A stretch of 64,000 bases of DNA from positions 47,343,661-47,407,660 of the forward strand of contig NC_092522.1 of the NCBI RefSeq assembly GCF_037038585.1, written 5' to 3'. A program made the translations under genes and the position numbers. The notes beneath the pieces are model-generated. The model was not told the DNA's origin, searched no databases, and saw only the letters and a program-made list of their open reading frames with translations. Positions 1 to 13,719 of this stretch are shown in pieces. Every line of letters starts with the position of its first letter. Position 1 is the stretch's first letter. The DNA is from Patagioenas fasciata (Eukaryota; Chordata; Aves; Columbiformes; Columbidae).

Positions 1-174
1 GAAGGCATGTGCAGCTCCTAGGACTGTAGGAGGGTTTTCTTTGCTGCAGTTAGCTACCATCATTAGAGATGACAGTCGAGCTGGATCCCCCCCCCATCTG
101 AGCACTATATTTGTATTTTTGCATGCAAACAGTAACCCCATGTATTCCTGTAGCACTAGCTGTTCAGGAGAAGC

Positions 175-300
175 TTGGGCTGCTTTACAAACAGGCAGGC
201 ACCAATCCTGCGGACAAAATATCTCCTCATTTCTGCAGGCGAGACACAGGGAGGTTAAATAATTGCCAGCATTGCACAGCGAGGACCTGAATTTGCCTGC
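175..300 (+). repeat. MIR-like SINE remnant
   Basis: The segment reads as a diverged copy of the MIR core: a 'cag gcgagacacagggaggttaaataattgcc' type passage followed by a degraded 'cacacagc..gag' passage and 'cctgaattt'. In MIR this order is the gagg-aaactgaggcacagagaggttaa block followed by the block with the cacacagc motif. It is old and heavily mutated, so the limits are approximate. Confidence 0.5.
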
Positions 301-879
301 ATCTGTTTTCACCTAAATCAGAACTAACTCCAATGCGGTTAGCAGAGGAACCAGCAGCAGACCAGAACCAAGACCCCAATATGAAGGCATCTCCCCTTGC
401 CCCTGCAGCATCCCCTGCTTTCCCCTGCTAGTGGCTCCCCTTCTCCCCATGGAGCCATCAAGCTCCCCCAGGATCCCTGGAAGTGGTCTGAGGACTGTGC
501 ACCCTTGGAGTGGCAGGAGAAGGATGGGGTGGGGTGTCCTCTCCTCTGCCTTCACCTTTGCTGCCAGAGCTGAGCAGCTAAACCCCTCCACAGAGGCTGT
601 GTGTCAGGCCTTAGCAAAGCCCCACTCAAATCACGCGTTCTAAGTGGTGGGTTTTTTGAAAGGACAATGAAATTGCTCGTTCTGGCCCATATTAACACTC
701 TCTCCTATAACATGCATGGCAGACCTGGCTGAATTAAACCAGCCATACTAATTTCTCTTGTTAGAACAGTCCTGTGTAACACACAGAATGTCTGGCTTTG
801 GAGGATGATGTTACAAAGAAGGACACTGTAATTTAGTGGCTCATTTAATGTGAACCAAGAGAAATATGAGGCATGCCAA

Positions 880-1110
880 TGCTGCACGGGGCTCTATTTA
901 TATCCTTTCTGGTGCACAGTATGATTTATAATAAAGGATAATTTTTATATAGTATTAGTGCGGTAATGGAGCTTACTGGGTTACCTCGTCTGAAGTTAGG
1001 AAATATTGTATTAGAAGAAGCTCTGCAAATGCTGTGTAAGAATAGCCCTTTCTACAGCATTAAATCATGATTCCAAGCTTCCCAAAATAAATATTAATGC
1101 ACTCTGTTTA
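880..1110. promoter_or_regulatory. AT-rich candidate conserved noncoding element
   Basis: This stretch is AT-rich and low in CpG. It is rich in homeodomain-type TAAT/ATTA words and holds 'aataaatattaatgca', with no long reading frame and no recognisable repeat. Such texture is typical of conserved developmental enhancers in gene deserts, but conservation cannot be tested from one sequence. Confidence 0.2.
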
Positions 1111-1414
1111 CCTAGGAATCTGGGCTCTTGTTAATGCAGCAGGAGGATCTCCACCTCTGAGCTCAGAGGCTGGTGTATGCAGCCTCACAGAGTTCATTTT
1201 GTGGCTCTCATTCCCACCACTCAGCACCCTCCAGCACCAGTAACACCCTCCTCTTCTGGGAGCCTGGGAGGAGGGTGAAAGGCAGAGAAAGCAAAAGAAC
1301 CAGGTTTTGCTGAGGAGTGTACTATCACAGCTTACAGGAAGCATTTCTTTCCGCTGTCCCTCAGTGCATGAAGCCCTGCAGCCCCCACACCTCTCCCCTG
1401 CCCCGGGGCTGCCA

Positions 1415-1525
1415 GCAGGGAGGTGGCAGGACCAGGATTCACCCCCTCAGAGTTTTTCTGAAGGCCACACAGCGAGTAAGTGGTGGAGCCAGGATGAGAG
1501 CAGAGCTGCTCCTGGCACCTCGCCC
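1415..1525 (+). repeat. MIR-like SINE remnant
   Basis: Around 1460-1500 the text 'aaggccacacagcgagtaag' followed by 'tggtggagccagga' matches the most conserved part of MIR (aaggtcacacagcnagt, then a ggcagagccagga block). The flanks have decayed and the ends are approximate. Confidence 0.6.
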
Positions 1526-3234
1526 TCTGCATGATTCAGAGCTTGTTTCTGAAGTGAGAGGACTGGGTAAAGTTTCATTTGTCTATCTAGAAAGCAGTGC
1601 GTTCTACTTCCCATTTAAAGCTTGGGAGCCTCATGATGATTCAGAGCGCATGCAGGAATGTGCCTGTACGCTGATTTTAATATCAGGTAACGTAATGCCT
1701 GTCAGTGATTAGTTCTGCCATTCAGGTGGGTAAAGGAATTAAATTATGTTTAGAAATGAGGGGGGAAATAATCAGATAGAGGATGCCAGGGAGAAGGAGA
1801 GCTCGCACAGGCATGGCAATACCTTTGCAAATGTCACTTCCACTGAAGCTAAAGTGCAAGATGGCAAGATGTAGAGGGTTTTCCTTAAAGCAGTTGGCTC
1901 CACAGGGCACAGCAAACTGCTGCAGGGAGCTGGTGTTGCTCACCCCTTCAGGAAAGATGCTCAGTCCTTCCCCTCCTCCCTGGGGGCAGGCTGCAGTGCC
2001 CCTGCTGCCATGCCCCAGTGTCAGAAGGCCTCCCACTGGCTCCTGCAGCTGGGGCTTGGCTTTTGGGGCACAAGGTGATGCTTTTCAATGCTGATGGGGC
2101 TGATGGTTACCCCAGCCATCCTGGACCAAGCTGCAGGACTGGCAGCTGTGAGGAGACCACCTTTGGTGCCATCCATAGCACCGGAAAGGTGACACGCAGG
2201 AGCAGGCAAGGCCAGAGCTGACTTTGCTTCCTGCAGAGCCAACCTCAGGGAAATTACCCAGCCACTTTGAATAATAATGAATTAAGTAGCCTGGCAGTAA
2301 CTCAGACTGTATTTTATTAACTTGGCCAGAACTAAGTAAAGTTAATCCCCCTCCCTGAAATTTCTTTTTTACTGCCTGGCTCTAATATATGAAAACGTGC
2401 TGGCAAAGTTTTTGGTAGGTTACGACTCTTTGGTTAGTAACAACCACACAGCAGGAGGTTATCGCTTGGATAGGGGCTGAGCCGCAGCGTGGAGCCCCGC
2501 ACAGCCCACCTGAGCATTGAGGCAGCAGGTGATGGCTTGCCATGCCGCTTGCTGTGTCACCTTGGGAAAACCCCCAGCAGCTCATCGTTTTTGGGGTGAG
2601 GGATGCCTGAGTGTCTGGAGGGCCTTGGTGGTCACTGGGTGAAGGCTTGGACTCTCTCTGGCCCATGGGGGTGAACCGCTCTGCAGAGCTGCCTCCCTCC
2701 CTTCCCCCTGAGCAGCAAAACAGCTTTTCTTGGCTCAGCAAACACCACGTCTCAATTTCTCTACAAAACTGGGGGGGCATCCGCTCAGACCGCCAGGTAT
2801 GATGCCTCAGTGCCTGTCCTCTCTTTAGGCATTGAGGTGCACCCCAGTGAGGAGCCTGACATCTAAAGAAAGGCAAAAATCACCTTCTGCACAGGTTCCC
2901 CTCTCTGGGCCACCCACTAAATGTGGTGGAGGCCAGAAAAGGTGCTGAAGAGCGCAACTCTGTCTCGAGCTGCTGCCACTGGCCCTGTGGGAGCTGCCAG
3001 GGACCAGCACTCCCACAGAGGTCTCCAGTGGGCTGGAGACACACTGGGACCCTGAGGGGCTTCTCCCTGTGTTTCACAGATGCTGCCTTTGAGCTTAGTG
3101 CCGGTGAGGGGGTTGCCTTTGCAATTCCTTGAAGAGGCTGTGGGGCAAATTAGCGTCTTCCCCACCCTCTGCATTCTTGTGCCCCATGTAAGCCCTAGCA
3201 AGAAATAAAACTGTCCTGCCTTCCTTGTTTATTA

Positions 3235-3475
3235 ACACAAATAATCCTAATAATACTTTACACGTCAGTAAGAGCTTCCATCTGAGGAAATGAAAGCACT
3301 TTACAAACATTAATGATTTAAGACGCTTAGCCCATCTCTGAGATATGTAAGGAAAACCATCCTCTTTTTTACAAATGGGAAGCTGAAGCAAACTGCAGGT
3401 GAGTGACTTATGGCCACACAGGAAGGCAGCAGCAAGGCAGGGTGAGAGTCCAGTCTCCTTCCCTACCACCTGTGA
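3235..3475 (+). repeat. MIR-like tRNA-derived SINE, fairly complete
   Basis: The copy runs through 'gaaagcactttacaaacatt', 'ttacaaatgggaagctga', 'gagtgacttatggccacaca' and a final 'gagtccagtctcc' passage. This is the block order of the amniote MIR-type SINE (actttacaaa.., ttttacagatgggaaactgagg, gtgacttgcccaaggtcacacag). It is the best preserved of the three in the first 3.5 kb. The family is named from its block order; the limits are approximate. Confidence 0.7.
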
Positions 3476-6400
3476 CTACAACTCACCTTTGCTGCTTTTC
3501 AGCCAACTTCTTCTTTGTGCCTGTGAAGCTCCAGTGGAGCCATCAGAGGAGCCGCTGCACGCTGCCAGGGGCCAAATCCAACTTGCTCACTGTAGCATTT
3601 GGGGGCTGTTTGCCTTCCCAGCACCTGCTTGCTCGAGGCGGGCTGGTCTTTGGGTGACTGCAGCTGCTCATTACTGCTCATGGTGTGTTGGACCAGGTTT
3701 GTTCCAGCAGTTCCCACATTTTGAGGTGTGGTGATGCCCTGCACTCCATAAATGAACCTGGTCCTTGGGGCAGGTTGGAGCCTGCTGGGGGTTTGAGGAG
3801 GACAGTACCCCAGAGATGTGTTAGGTGCTGCATCCCATCCTGGGCAGCCTTATCTGTCCTTTTGCTGCAGCCTCGTCTGCAAACATGCCACAGCTGTGTT
3901 GGCTGCCAGGCTGGCTGCATATACGGCTGCCATCGCTTAGCGGCTATCCCATTGCCTGCGGGGTGGGTGTGGGGAGAAGAAACCCAATTATAAACAGTCA
4001 GATGAACTCCAGCTCACTGGGCAGTGAACTTCTTGTATATAGCTGCTTTGTAAAATGAAACTAGCCCATGTGTCTCCGGGTGGAAAAAGAAAGCAAGTAG
4101 AGACCACACCTCTTCTATTATGTGCATAGATCTGCCCATCAGGGTCTGGCAATGCTTGCCTAGTTAAACGAAATACTCGTTATAAACATGGGACTACTGG
4201 GTGGTTGGTTGTTAACTGTTTAGGGCACAACTTGAAATAGTACGGTTTGGCCTGGACCATGGGCTGGAATGGGATTTTCCACCCTGAGACGTGACCAGAT
4301 CTGGGTTGCCTGCTTCCTTCTGCTATGCAGAGCTTATAAATAACCCCCTTCTCATCCTCAGAACAGCTTATTCTTTTTTTTTTTTACCATAAGAAGAAAA
4401 AAAAAGATGGGCAGGCAGGCAATAGTGAAAGTGCCACCATGTTGTTCTATTTTAAATCCCGCTTGCCTGCAATTTCGCATGCAGGCAGGGGAGGAGACCG
4501 CGGGGTCAGCCCACCACTGCCTGCCTGGCCACTGCGGTGTGCGTGTGCCTGTGTGCACTTATTGTTTTATCCTCACGTCACCTTTCAGCCTGCACCACTC
4601 GCCCTCCCTCCATCCCCCAAACCTTTGATTAATAGGTTTGCTTGCTTTTTATATCCACACATGTGGCGCATCTGGAGCAAGGCGTGCCTCCGCTTTCTTG
4701 TTGTTGTTGTTTTATCTCCCTCTCTATCTATATGTGCGCGTTATTAGTATTTTTTTTTTTTTACTTTACTTCTGACTGCCATGGCAACTGCTACATGTTT
4801 GGCAAAAAGCTTACAGAGAAGAAAAGGGGCTCAGAGCACTCAGCTGGCAGATGTCCAGTGTAATCATGCCGCAGCGCCGAAATGAGGCCTTTGGCTGGCT
4901 GCCGAGCTGGGGAGAACAAAGATGTCAGTTCCCTGTGTTGGCGGCGGTGCTTGTTTGGCACCCTTATATGGTTTCCCAGAACTCCTCGCCTTGGCGGCTT
5001 TCCATTCCCTTTAGGGCAGCAAACAGGATTAGCACACACAGACTTGTTTTTCTCTTTTCTCCTCCAACTGTTCCAATGACATCATCCCTGCTGCATTCAG
5101 CTGCCAGCAGGGTGACTTTGGGGGTGGTTTTTTTTTTTTCTCTTAAAAAAAGCACCATCATGTACATACCAGCAAGCACAATGGTTTAGGTAAAGCTTGC
5201 ACACCTTTCTTGTTAAGTTAAAGCCCCTGAAGTGCAGCGAGCTTGGGCAAACCAAGCCAGACGTGCTGCATTTTTTTTTTTCTTCTCATAATTGAATTCC
5301 TGCAAGATAAAAATCTCCTTTTCCTCAGCAGGCTGTAATCAGCACTCGCAGAGCTGTGGTTTCCAACTGCCCTTGTCATGTGCTTCCTTATGAAACTCCA
5401 TGGAGAAATCGCTTTGGCGTGGGCTCTGATTTAAAGGGCCCAGGAATGGGGAGCAGCCCCCCAAAATGGTAGGGCTGGGACCACCCAGGCTGGGGTGCAG
5501 GGGTGCATGGGGGACTGTGGGGCTGCTGCAGGGTGGCATAGGAGGGAAGCCCCCTCTGTTAAGGAAGGACTTTAGGAGAGTTTTTAGTTGCTGCTGGCCT
5601 TGGAGGGCGGGGAGAAAGATGTGCACAAGAAACCACTGAATTTCCTGCCTTTCCCCTCAAAGCCCAAACAAGGTTTCTGCTTCTGGACATCTTCTCTGCT
5701 GGGCATTTTCTTCTCTCCACCTGGTTTCTTTGCCAGCCAAATAGCAGAGCCATGCACCATTCCCAAGGCAGCCTCAAGGGATACCAGCATTGCCCCTGGC
5801 CAGGAGGGCGGCAGCCCTTGTTGGGGATGCTGGGGCCAGCTGGGGTAGGAGGGCTGTCTCCCTGCTCCCCCAGCCTGCCTCCAGCCCGACTGTGCTCCTG
5901 TTTTCCTTGGCCAGGGCAGCAGGATATGATACTCGCTTCTTCCTGACGCTGCAGACCCAGGGAAGGGGCCCGAAGGGGATGGTGGGCTTTGCATTAAGGG
6001 TTGCTCAGTGATGGAAAAGCTCCCCAGCTCGGGGCTGGCCACAGACCACTGGATGTTTGTCAGCATGGGAAGAGATGACCGGTCCAGTTCCTCATTGGGT
6101 CACTCAGTTTTTCCACTGCACAGGCAGATGGACAGATGGATGGATGGACAGACATAGAGGACAAAGCAGGGTTGCTAGGAAAGCTTTATGTAAGCGGCAC
6201 TCAGCCAGCGGCTGACAGTGCAGCAAGTGTTTAGCTCCCAGAGCTCCACATCAAACCTGGCAGCACATCAAAACCTCTGTTTCATAACCCACTAGAAATA
6301 GGATTTTCTAACAGTGCTGAGAGGACTCGCCTTGTTGTGAGGGGACCTGGGATTTTACCAGCTGTTAATGGTTAACTAGGCAATGGCCTAAAATATTTGG

Positions 6401-7197
6401 CAGTGCCCTTCCCCATGATGAGGTGTGTGATTTTACCAGGTGCCATGCCTGGCAGCAGCCATGCCACCCTGGTCCATCTGCTAATAACATAACTGGGGAA
6501 TTAATTAGCAATTAACAGCAACCAAATAATTACAGAATCAGCTGTCAGAATAGAGGCTGTGGTGCTGTGAGCAGCTTTCTCAGGATGGGGACTTCCCTCC
6601 AGTGGGAAGGGGTGTGTGAGTGTGCCCTGAGGAGGGAGCAGGGCTGGAGGAGTGACTTCCCTGGGGAAGCACAGATTTCCAGAGGCACTGAGATTTCATG
6701 GGAAGAAGAGGGCACCAAGGATTTAAACTGATGTACCCTGACTGTGATGACTTCACCCTCCTGCAGCGGCAATCCTCACCTGCTCGCCCCAGCTGACGCA
6801 CGGCAAGGCTGGGCTGTTGCCAGGGCTACTCTGGCTGTGCTGAGGGAGCAAAGTGAACGTCAGCCATGCCCTGAGCTTTATAACGCCTGCAAGACCCAAC
6901 TCGAGGAGCACTTTGCAGAGCAGCGGCTTTTGTCAAGCCTAGCTGTGGGCGAGGGGTTTCTGCCGAGCTGAAGGGCAGAGAAACCAGGGCCCAGGTCCCA
7001 CACCCCGTCTGCTTGCAGAGCTGTCCTGTGTGGGAAGGAGGCAAGAGCCGCTCAACTCCTCTGCTTCCAGGCACCAAACAAGACAGCAACATGCTTTCAC
7101 CTGAGCCTCTGCCCATCCTGGCTCCATGCTGAGATGCGCTGATGACACAGGAAAGGCACTTACATCCTTTTTTCAGATGCTGAAAAAAGAGTGAGTG

Positions 7198-7590
7198 CAT
7201 TAGATAGATTCATGGAGATGGAAAAGGCCCAGGTATTCATCTTATTCATTGCTCTCTCCTTGCTCATGAAGAGTTATCCTCGCCTGGACATTATACAGTA
7301 TTTTGTCCAGCCTTGTTTCCAGTGATTCAATTGATGGGGCTTCCGTTGGGAAATTCCATCACTGTCCAATGCACTTTTCTGTTAAGAAGCACATCTTGCC
7401 CAGCATTTGGCTTCAGCAGTTCATCTCTAGGCTCTAGGCCTGCTTCCCAATATGCCAGCTGCTTGTGGGCTCCCATCTCCTCCAGGTAAACTAGAGGTGT
7501 TGAGTTCTTTTCACTTTCTCAATCAGTCAGTCTTAATTCTTTAATCATTTGCTGCTCTCCTCATCTCTATTGTCATCTGCCCCTAATTGG
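7198..7590 (-). repeat. Ancient CR1/L3-like LINE fragment
   Basis: The plus strand begins with an 'attcatggagatggaaaaggccc' type passage. It continues through 'gtttccagtgattcaattga', 'ttctgttaagaagcacatctt' and 'ctttaatcatttgctgctctcctc'. These correspond in order to the reverse complement of the 3' part of old amniote CR1/L3 LINEs. It is highly diverged with no intact reading frame, so it is a dead fossil copy. Confidence 0.6.
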
Positions 7591-10040
7591 CCAGACATGG
7601 CCAAAGCACCTCTGGGTGGAGAGAGCCTCCCTGGTGCAGGGCTGAGGCTCTGTGGGCTGCGGCAGTGGTGGCTCCCCGACAGCTCTGTGCTTCTCCAGCT
7701 CTGGGCCAGCAAGCATGAGCTCAGTGGCTGGCACAGGAGAACACAGCTGGAGGGATGCTCTGTTTTACACCATCTTCTCACGGCCTGGAGGGGCTGTTCT
7801 GGCCAAGTAGGACTGCTGAGGCATAGAAACGCCCTGGCCACACAGAGCCTTTTCCTTGGCCATGCTCCCTGCAAAGGAGCAGGCAAGAGGTTTGGGTGGA
7901 GAAACTTCTCAGTGCAGCTCCAAAAGGGAGAACTTCCAGGCCAATGTGACAGGGTGGTCTTGGTCCTGTCCCTTCCAGGAGCATCACCAGTGCAGTTGCA
8001 GGGTGCCTCGTACCTGGGTGTCTGAGCTGGATGGCGGAAATACTTGCTGCACAGCCAAAATAACTGGATTGGCCCAAATTACGTGTCTGAGGGCACCCCA
8101 TGTACAGCAGTCTCCTTCCCTCCATCACCTGGTGCTGCACAGAAGCTACCATCAGCAGCTGATTCTCATAATTCTCCTCAGCACTCCTGCTTGGAAGTGC
8201 AGGGGTGTCCCTATTCCTCACCTGCCAGCTTGAATTGGCCCCAGAGGAATACATTTCTGTGCTCATATTCTGAGTCCCTTCTTGTCCTCTTACCTCACTT
8301 CCATTCTTCTGTGTCCCTGTACTTAAAGCAACTTGGTATGAAGCCGATGGGGCCATGAGCACCTCCGCTCTGTGCTCCCACCCTGGGAGGAGGGGGTCCC
8401 AGCCCCGGGTCCCTCACTGCCTGTCCCTGTGCACACCACCTCCCCTTGTCCTCTGGGCTCAGCACAGCTTGGCCAGGGCCAGATGCCTGCGTTCCTGCTC
8501 ACCCTGGGACCCAGCGCTCTCCCTCTCTTTTTGTTTCCTTTTGTTTATGGTACTCGATCCAGCTCTCAGGCCATGCGCAAATGCTCTGCTTCTGGCCAAC
8601 TTGAATTCGTGTCAAGGAAGATTGCGCAAGAGTTCAGGGCTGGTGCTCGGAGCCAGGCCTGCTGGGCTGCCTGTGTTGTCGTCTCGGGCCTCAGTCCTGC
8701 CGGAGGACCTGCTGGCACAAACCCTCGCCAAAGCGGAGTCAGCAGGATGCTGCATAGGCTGCCCAGCTGGGAGGAGACAGAGCAGCAAAGTCCAGTTGAG
8801 GTCAGGGACAGGCTTTGCAAATTTGGTTTAAAAATTAAAAAATTTAAAAATGGAGAAAGAGCTATAGAAGTTTGTCTCAGATGCTTTGTTCACTATTAAA
8901 GCCATGTGGATTGATGGCAGCTCCAGCTACCTCCAGGTATAAATAGCTTTTCTTCCAGTCTCACACTGGGGCTGGGCAGTAAGAGCTCTGCTGCTGCTGG
9001 CTGTGCAGAGGAGCCAGGCTCTGAGCGGTGAGGGAGGGGTTGGCAAGATGAAATAGCTTCTCTGAAGTCAAAGGGGAAGAGCTGGAGAGATCCTGATAGC
9101 TTACGCAGCTGCAGATGTGTCCGGAGCCTGAATCACCTTCCCTCGGTGGCTGGGCTGAGACACCCTGCAGAAGCGGCTCTCTGGGTTGCTGTTAGCAGTC
9201 TGACTGGCCTTTGGTGAGAGAAAGTACTTACTACCCCTCATCCCTCAAGCACAGCTTGTATTTCAAGTGACAGGAAAACCTTGCTTCCTATCCATGGCTT
9301 TAAAAATGCTGTAGGCGAATAAAATAAATCATGTATTTTTTTTAAAATGGTCCTAACTTTCTTTTGAAGGCGGGTTTGTTATGTTTGGTTGGTTGGTCTG
9401 TCTTTTTCAGTGACCTTGTCAACAAAGATATCAGCAAAGATCCGATAGGGGAATACTTGGAAAAATCAAACCTATCTGCACGAGCAGGCTGTGATAGGGT
9501 GGACCCTGGGAGAGTTAGCTGACCTACTGAGCCTCTGTCAATTATTTTTGAAAAATCAAAGGGAATGTGAAGCTTCGGGGTATGGGAGGTTCCTCAGCAG
9601 CCTGTGGCTGAAATGTTGAAGTGCCTCATGACATCCATTGCCATCACAGCTCAGAAATTTTGTTAACTTTCCTGACACGGAGCCTCCCCATTTTGAAGGA
9701 ATTCAGAGTGACTTAAAATCCCTCAGGAAAGCTGTGTCTTTCTCAGATGTGGGATTCATCTCAGCTGACTGTAGAAGTTTGAAAGTCACATAGTAATTCA
9801 AACTAATCATCCTTGCTCTTCTCATAGGGCATAAGGAGGAACAGGCATCTCACAAAGCATGGCTATATGTTCAGTAGGACAAACCTGTTGCTGGAAGTGT
9901 CCTCTTCTATGGAGCACAGTGGTAGCCTGGGAGGTTTGGTCAGCCGTAGCTGTCTATCTTAGAGAAGAAAGGCAGTAAATGGTATGACCCACCCTGGAGA
10001 ACGGACTCAGTTTTGCCCCTTTGGAGACACAGAGGAGGCT

Positions 10041-10070
10041 CTGACATACACTGACATATACTGACATACG
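10041..10070 (+). repeat. Short tandem repeat, 10-bp unit x3
   Basis: Three successive units read ctgacataca, ctgacatata and ctgacatacg, differing only in the last two bases. No function is evident. Confidence 0.8.
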
Positions 10071-10184
10071 GTGGATATGGAATGACATATGAATTCTTCC
10101 TCTGGCTCCCAGGTTCTCGTGCAGCTTCTTGGCTGTTGACATTCTCATTAAAAACCCTGAAGAATGCAATGATGCAGCCCCTGA

Positions 10185-10400
10185 ATTATTCTCCCTTCCA
10201 CCAATTTCATTTGAATATATGGTAATATTCTCCCCATACTTTCCAGTTTAACATAATGCTGATAAATGATATGACAACAATAAATTTTCATTTTATTTAA
10301 AGCTGTTTATCATCCATATCTATTATGGAAAGTCATCAATTATGCAAAAAGCGTGAATGTTTAAAGAGCTTCTAAAGTGTCTCTATTTATGGATTGCATG
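10185..10400. promoter_or_regulatory. AT-rich candidate conserved noncoding element
   Basis: This is a block of about 200 bp with low GC, no repeat signature, several homeodomain and POU-like words ('atatggtaatattc', 'gataaatgatatga', 'caattatgcaaa') and a 'tttattt' rich centre. It contrasts with the more GC-rich flanks. It is a candidate enhancer on texture alone. Confidence 0.25.
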
Positions 10401-13400
10401 TTGTGTCGTCTTTACTCCTTGCTTGTGCACACACTGGAGTGACTCCTCCATTAAGTACCATTTTTGCACAAAGAGCTTGAAAAATGGAACTTGACAGAGG
10501 GATCTTAGTCAAGCTGGAGGTTTGTTGCAAAATGTGGCTGAGCCACCAAAATTTCACTTTGTGGGAGAATCCCTCAACCCTCAAAGCTGGGTCTAAATCG
10601 GAGGACCAGTAAACTGGATGGATGCAGAGTGCCTGGAGTCAAAAGGCTATGCTCTACTGCTTGCCTGAAGCCACCTTCCATAGTTTAGCCAGGCTCTGTC
10701 AGTGAGGAGGAAAGAAATGGGTCCTTCATGAGCTCTCATTAGCAGAAGGGTCCACACTGCTCACAGCCCAGTGATTTCTGCTGTCTATGGTCTGTTGTAA
10801 AAGCCACAGGAGCTGCATCCCAGCAACTGGGGTAGGCATGGATCTCACTGCAGAAGCTCGTGGCTTGCAGAGTGCTCTGGAGGGAACAAGATGCTTGAAA
10901 TGGCTGAGACGTGGTAAGCCAGGTAGCTATTGGTTGTCTATGAGCTTGCACAGCAACATCTTTGCTATGGAAGGCCAAATTCTGCTGCAGGGCTGTGTCT
11001 TTGAAGCCACCTTGCATTAATGCTGGTGTATCAGACAGCTTGCTTTGGCATGTGCATTAAACCACAGTAATAGCGAAATTTTACAGAAAGAAACGCACAT
11101 TGGGGAGTGAACACCAAAGAGAGACCCTTTAAAGGAATTGGGGATGTTGATATCTTAGATTGCTTCTTTCTTTCCTTTCAAGATGCTGGGGGGACAAAAA
11201 GAGTTAAAGTAAGGAAATCAGATCACAAAAGCAAATTAACTAAACAGCACCATCGTGGCCCGATGCTGATCTCGCGCATGGTGTGCCAGCAAATCCAAGT
11301 AACCCGGTGCACATCTGGGTGTTTCTGGAGCAGCTCTGTCTATTCAGTCCTGCTGGGGTGTTGGAGGGGTCCCGCAGCTGCCACGGCTCTCCGGCAGCGT
11401 GCGACAGGAAAGGGAGAGCTTTCTCACACGCCCAACACAAGAGGTCGATTGTGGGGATTGCTGACGGGTGACCTCCCTGTGCCGCCGCCGGTGCTGGAGC
11501 TGCTGGCTCCTCCAGCACAGGCAGCCACCGGGAGACCTTCTGCTCTTGCATTACAATGCCCATAGCGTTGGTAAGTGTCCTGTAGCTGCTGAAGACTTAG
11601 GTACTTAAACATCTCTCCAAAGTAATTAGCTGTGGTTTTAAATTACTTACAATTTGTGTAGTGGCTGTAGGGGATGTGTCGGGTTGTGACAAAGGCAGGA
11701 GAGAGAAGCTGGTGGAGTGGGAAGCACAGTGGCATCTGCTATTTTTGAACATGTCACGCAAGGTCACCTCCATGGTCTCCCCACACCCGATGCCGGTGTC
11801 TCCTGCCCGCCTGTCCTTCACGGTGCTTGGTGGTCTTTGCTGTAAAATCTTTCATTTTCTTTCACTCTTCCTTTCCTCTTGTAGCCATCAGGAGATGTCC
11901 TTGACAGCACCACATGCCTTTAAGCCAAGTAAGCAATAACACAAGAGAGGATTTGCAGTCATCGTGCCTTTTATTGAGTGCATTAAAGGCCTGGGATCAA
12001 AGGCTGGCTACTTCCAGCACTACAAGAATTGCAGTGGCACATTAGTAGGATTTTTTTTCCCCTACCAGTTCAAACAGCTACGCAAATTTTCCATTCAGCT
12101 TCTATTTTTTCCTTAGGCTCACAGGATGACGAAGAATATCCTCTGAATCCTGGCTTCTCTCGTGGTAGGCACTGTTTCTCCCTCTTCTTGTCCTGATCCA
12201 ACCTGGCTGTTATGAAGCTCCCTGTGGATCTTGTACCCAGAGCTCTGACTGTTGGGCTAGTCCAGAACATCACTGTTCTGTCAGAGAGACACCTTTTGCT
12301 TTACTGCCATGAACAAATCCAGTTTCTCTCATGCCATACAGAGAAATGTTATTGTTTCGGTAGCTCTCTCCCGTACCTGATGATGAAGGGAGAGAGGCCT
12401 ACCTGGGAGACTGCCCACAGCCCTCAGCATCCCGGTACCTATCTGTGCACATCAGCATCTCTGTATTTCACCTCCTCTGCTGGACACACTTTCTAGTGCA
12501 TCCTGGAATCACAGGATGTCTTTCCATAACTGCATCCTGTTGGTGCCCAAAATCATTAACTGCCAGTGTGCCCTTTTCCCCTCCAGCCAGTTCCAGACAA
12601 GTTCCCGGTTCACAGCGCCAGTTCTTGCTGTTAATCCATAAACTATAACCTTTACATTGGGTACTATTCAACGTAATTAGATTTCTATTACATTGCGTTC
12701 TTTTCTGTGGTTAAACAAGACTTGCTTTACTTAAACAGTCAGCCCCAGGTGAGGTTTAATTGTAACCTTGGTGTTAAAGCTCTGTGCTTGCATGCTGTTC
12801 TCTCAAAGCCTCCTGTCCACCACACGATCGTCTGTACTTATCTTGACACGACACACTAGCAATCAGCTGTAGCTCTCTAGCAGAGACACCCAGCCTTGTG
12901 CTGCAGGATGTCAGCCCTCTCCCAAGGACACACTTTTTCCATGAAGAGAATGAAACCAGGACAGCTTCAAGTCAGGTCACCCTGACTGCAGTGTAAACAT
13001 GTTACCTGCTCTGGTGCAAGCTAGAGTGGAAGACAAAGACACAATAGACCAAACAAAGTAATTACACACAATTTGATCCAATTATACATCTAAAACCAGG
13101 GTTCTTTGTGTGACAATTTTTATTTTGTTCTGAGAGGGAAGGAAAGCAGCCTTACACATAATGGAGCAGCACTGGCTACTGAAATGTGTCTCATCTCACA
13201 TAAAGCAGCAGTAATGCCTCCTAAATCCACCTGTACTTTGGCTGAGTGTTCATTTACCCCCACTCTCGCCACTGCCATTCCCTACAGTTAAAAAATGTTG
13301 ACATGCAGGAAAAGTTTCCTCTGGCAACATGCAGGCTACAGCCACCCCCCTCCCTGAGCCCAGTGGCTGCTTTGATGCCACAAGAGCGTGACAGTAAGAG

Positions 13401-13692
13401 AAATGCCTGGGGAAGTGAATCAATAGCGGCAGGCTGGCCAGCTGCAGGGTGAGGATGGGGTAAATCACTGGAAGAAACTTTCCCAGCCACCGGAGGAGCT
13501 GGGAGAACAATGTGAAGAAGAGGATGTGAGGCACTTCCCACCGCTGGCCAGCCCCACGCCAAGGAGTGCCGCAGCCTCCAGCACTATCTCTGTGCCCCTG
13601 TCATCGTCTGGAGGACACTTTTGCCATTTTCTGTGGGTTTCTATAACTCATCGTTTCTTTTCGCTCTCTCTCAGAGACCTAATTGTTGCTGG

Positions 13693-13719
13693 AAAAAAAA
13701 AAAAAGAAAACAAAAAAAA
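13693..13719 (+). repeat. A-rich simple repeat
   Basis: Runs of A broken by single G and C bases. There is no SINE or LINE body directly upstream, so it is best called a simple repeat. Confidence 0.8.

Larger units (their letters stand above)
1..7190. other. Upstream intergenic DNA, distal part
   Basis: No protein-coding gene is supported here. Reading frames on both strands are short, lack recognisable domains and largely overlap one another on opposite strands. The segment holds three MIR-like SINE remnants (listed separately), T-tracts near 4371-4385, 4749-4762, 5129-5140 and 5271-5282, and AT-rich stretches (about 880-1110 and 6360-6540) that may be regulatory. It lies more than 40 kb from the IRF2BP2 start codon. 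Confidence 0.7.

Noticed and set aside
6587-6596. Perfect kappaB match GGGGACTTCC
   Set aside because: A motif this degenerate is expected several times per 64 kb on two strands by chance, and nothing else marks the site.
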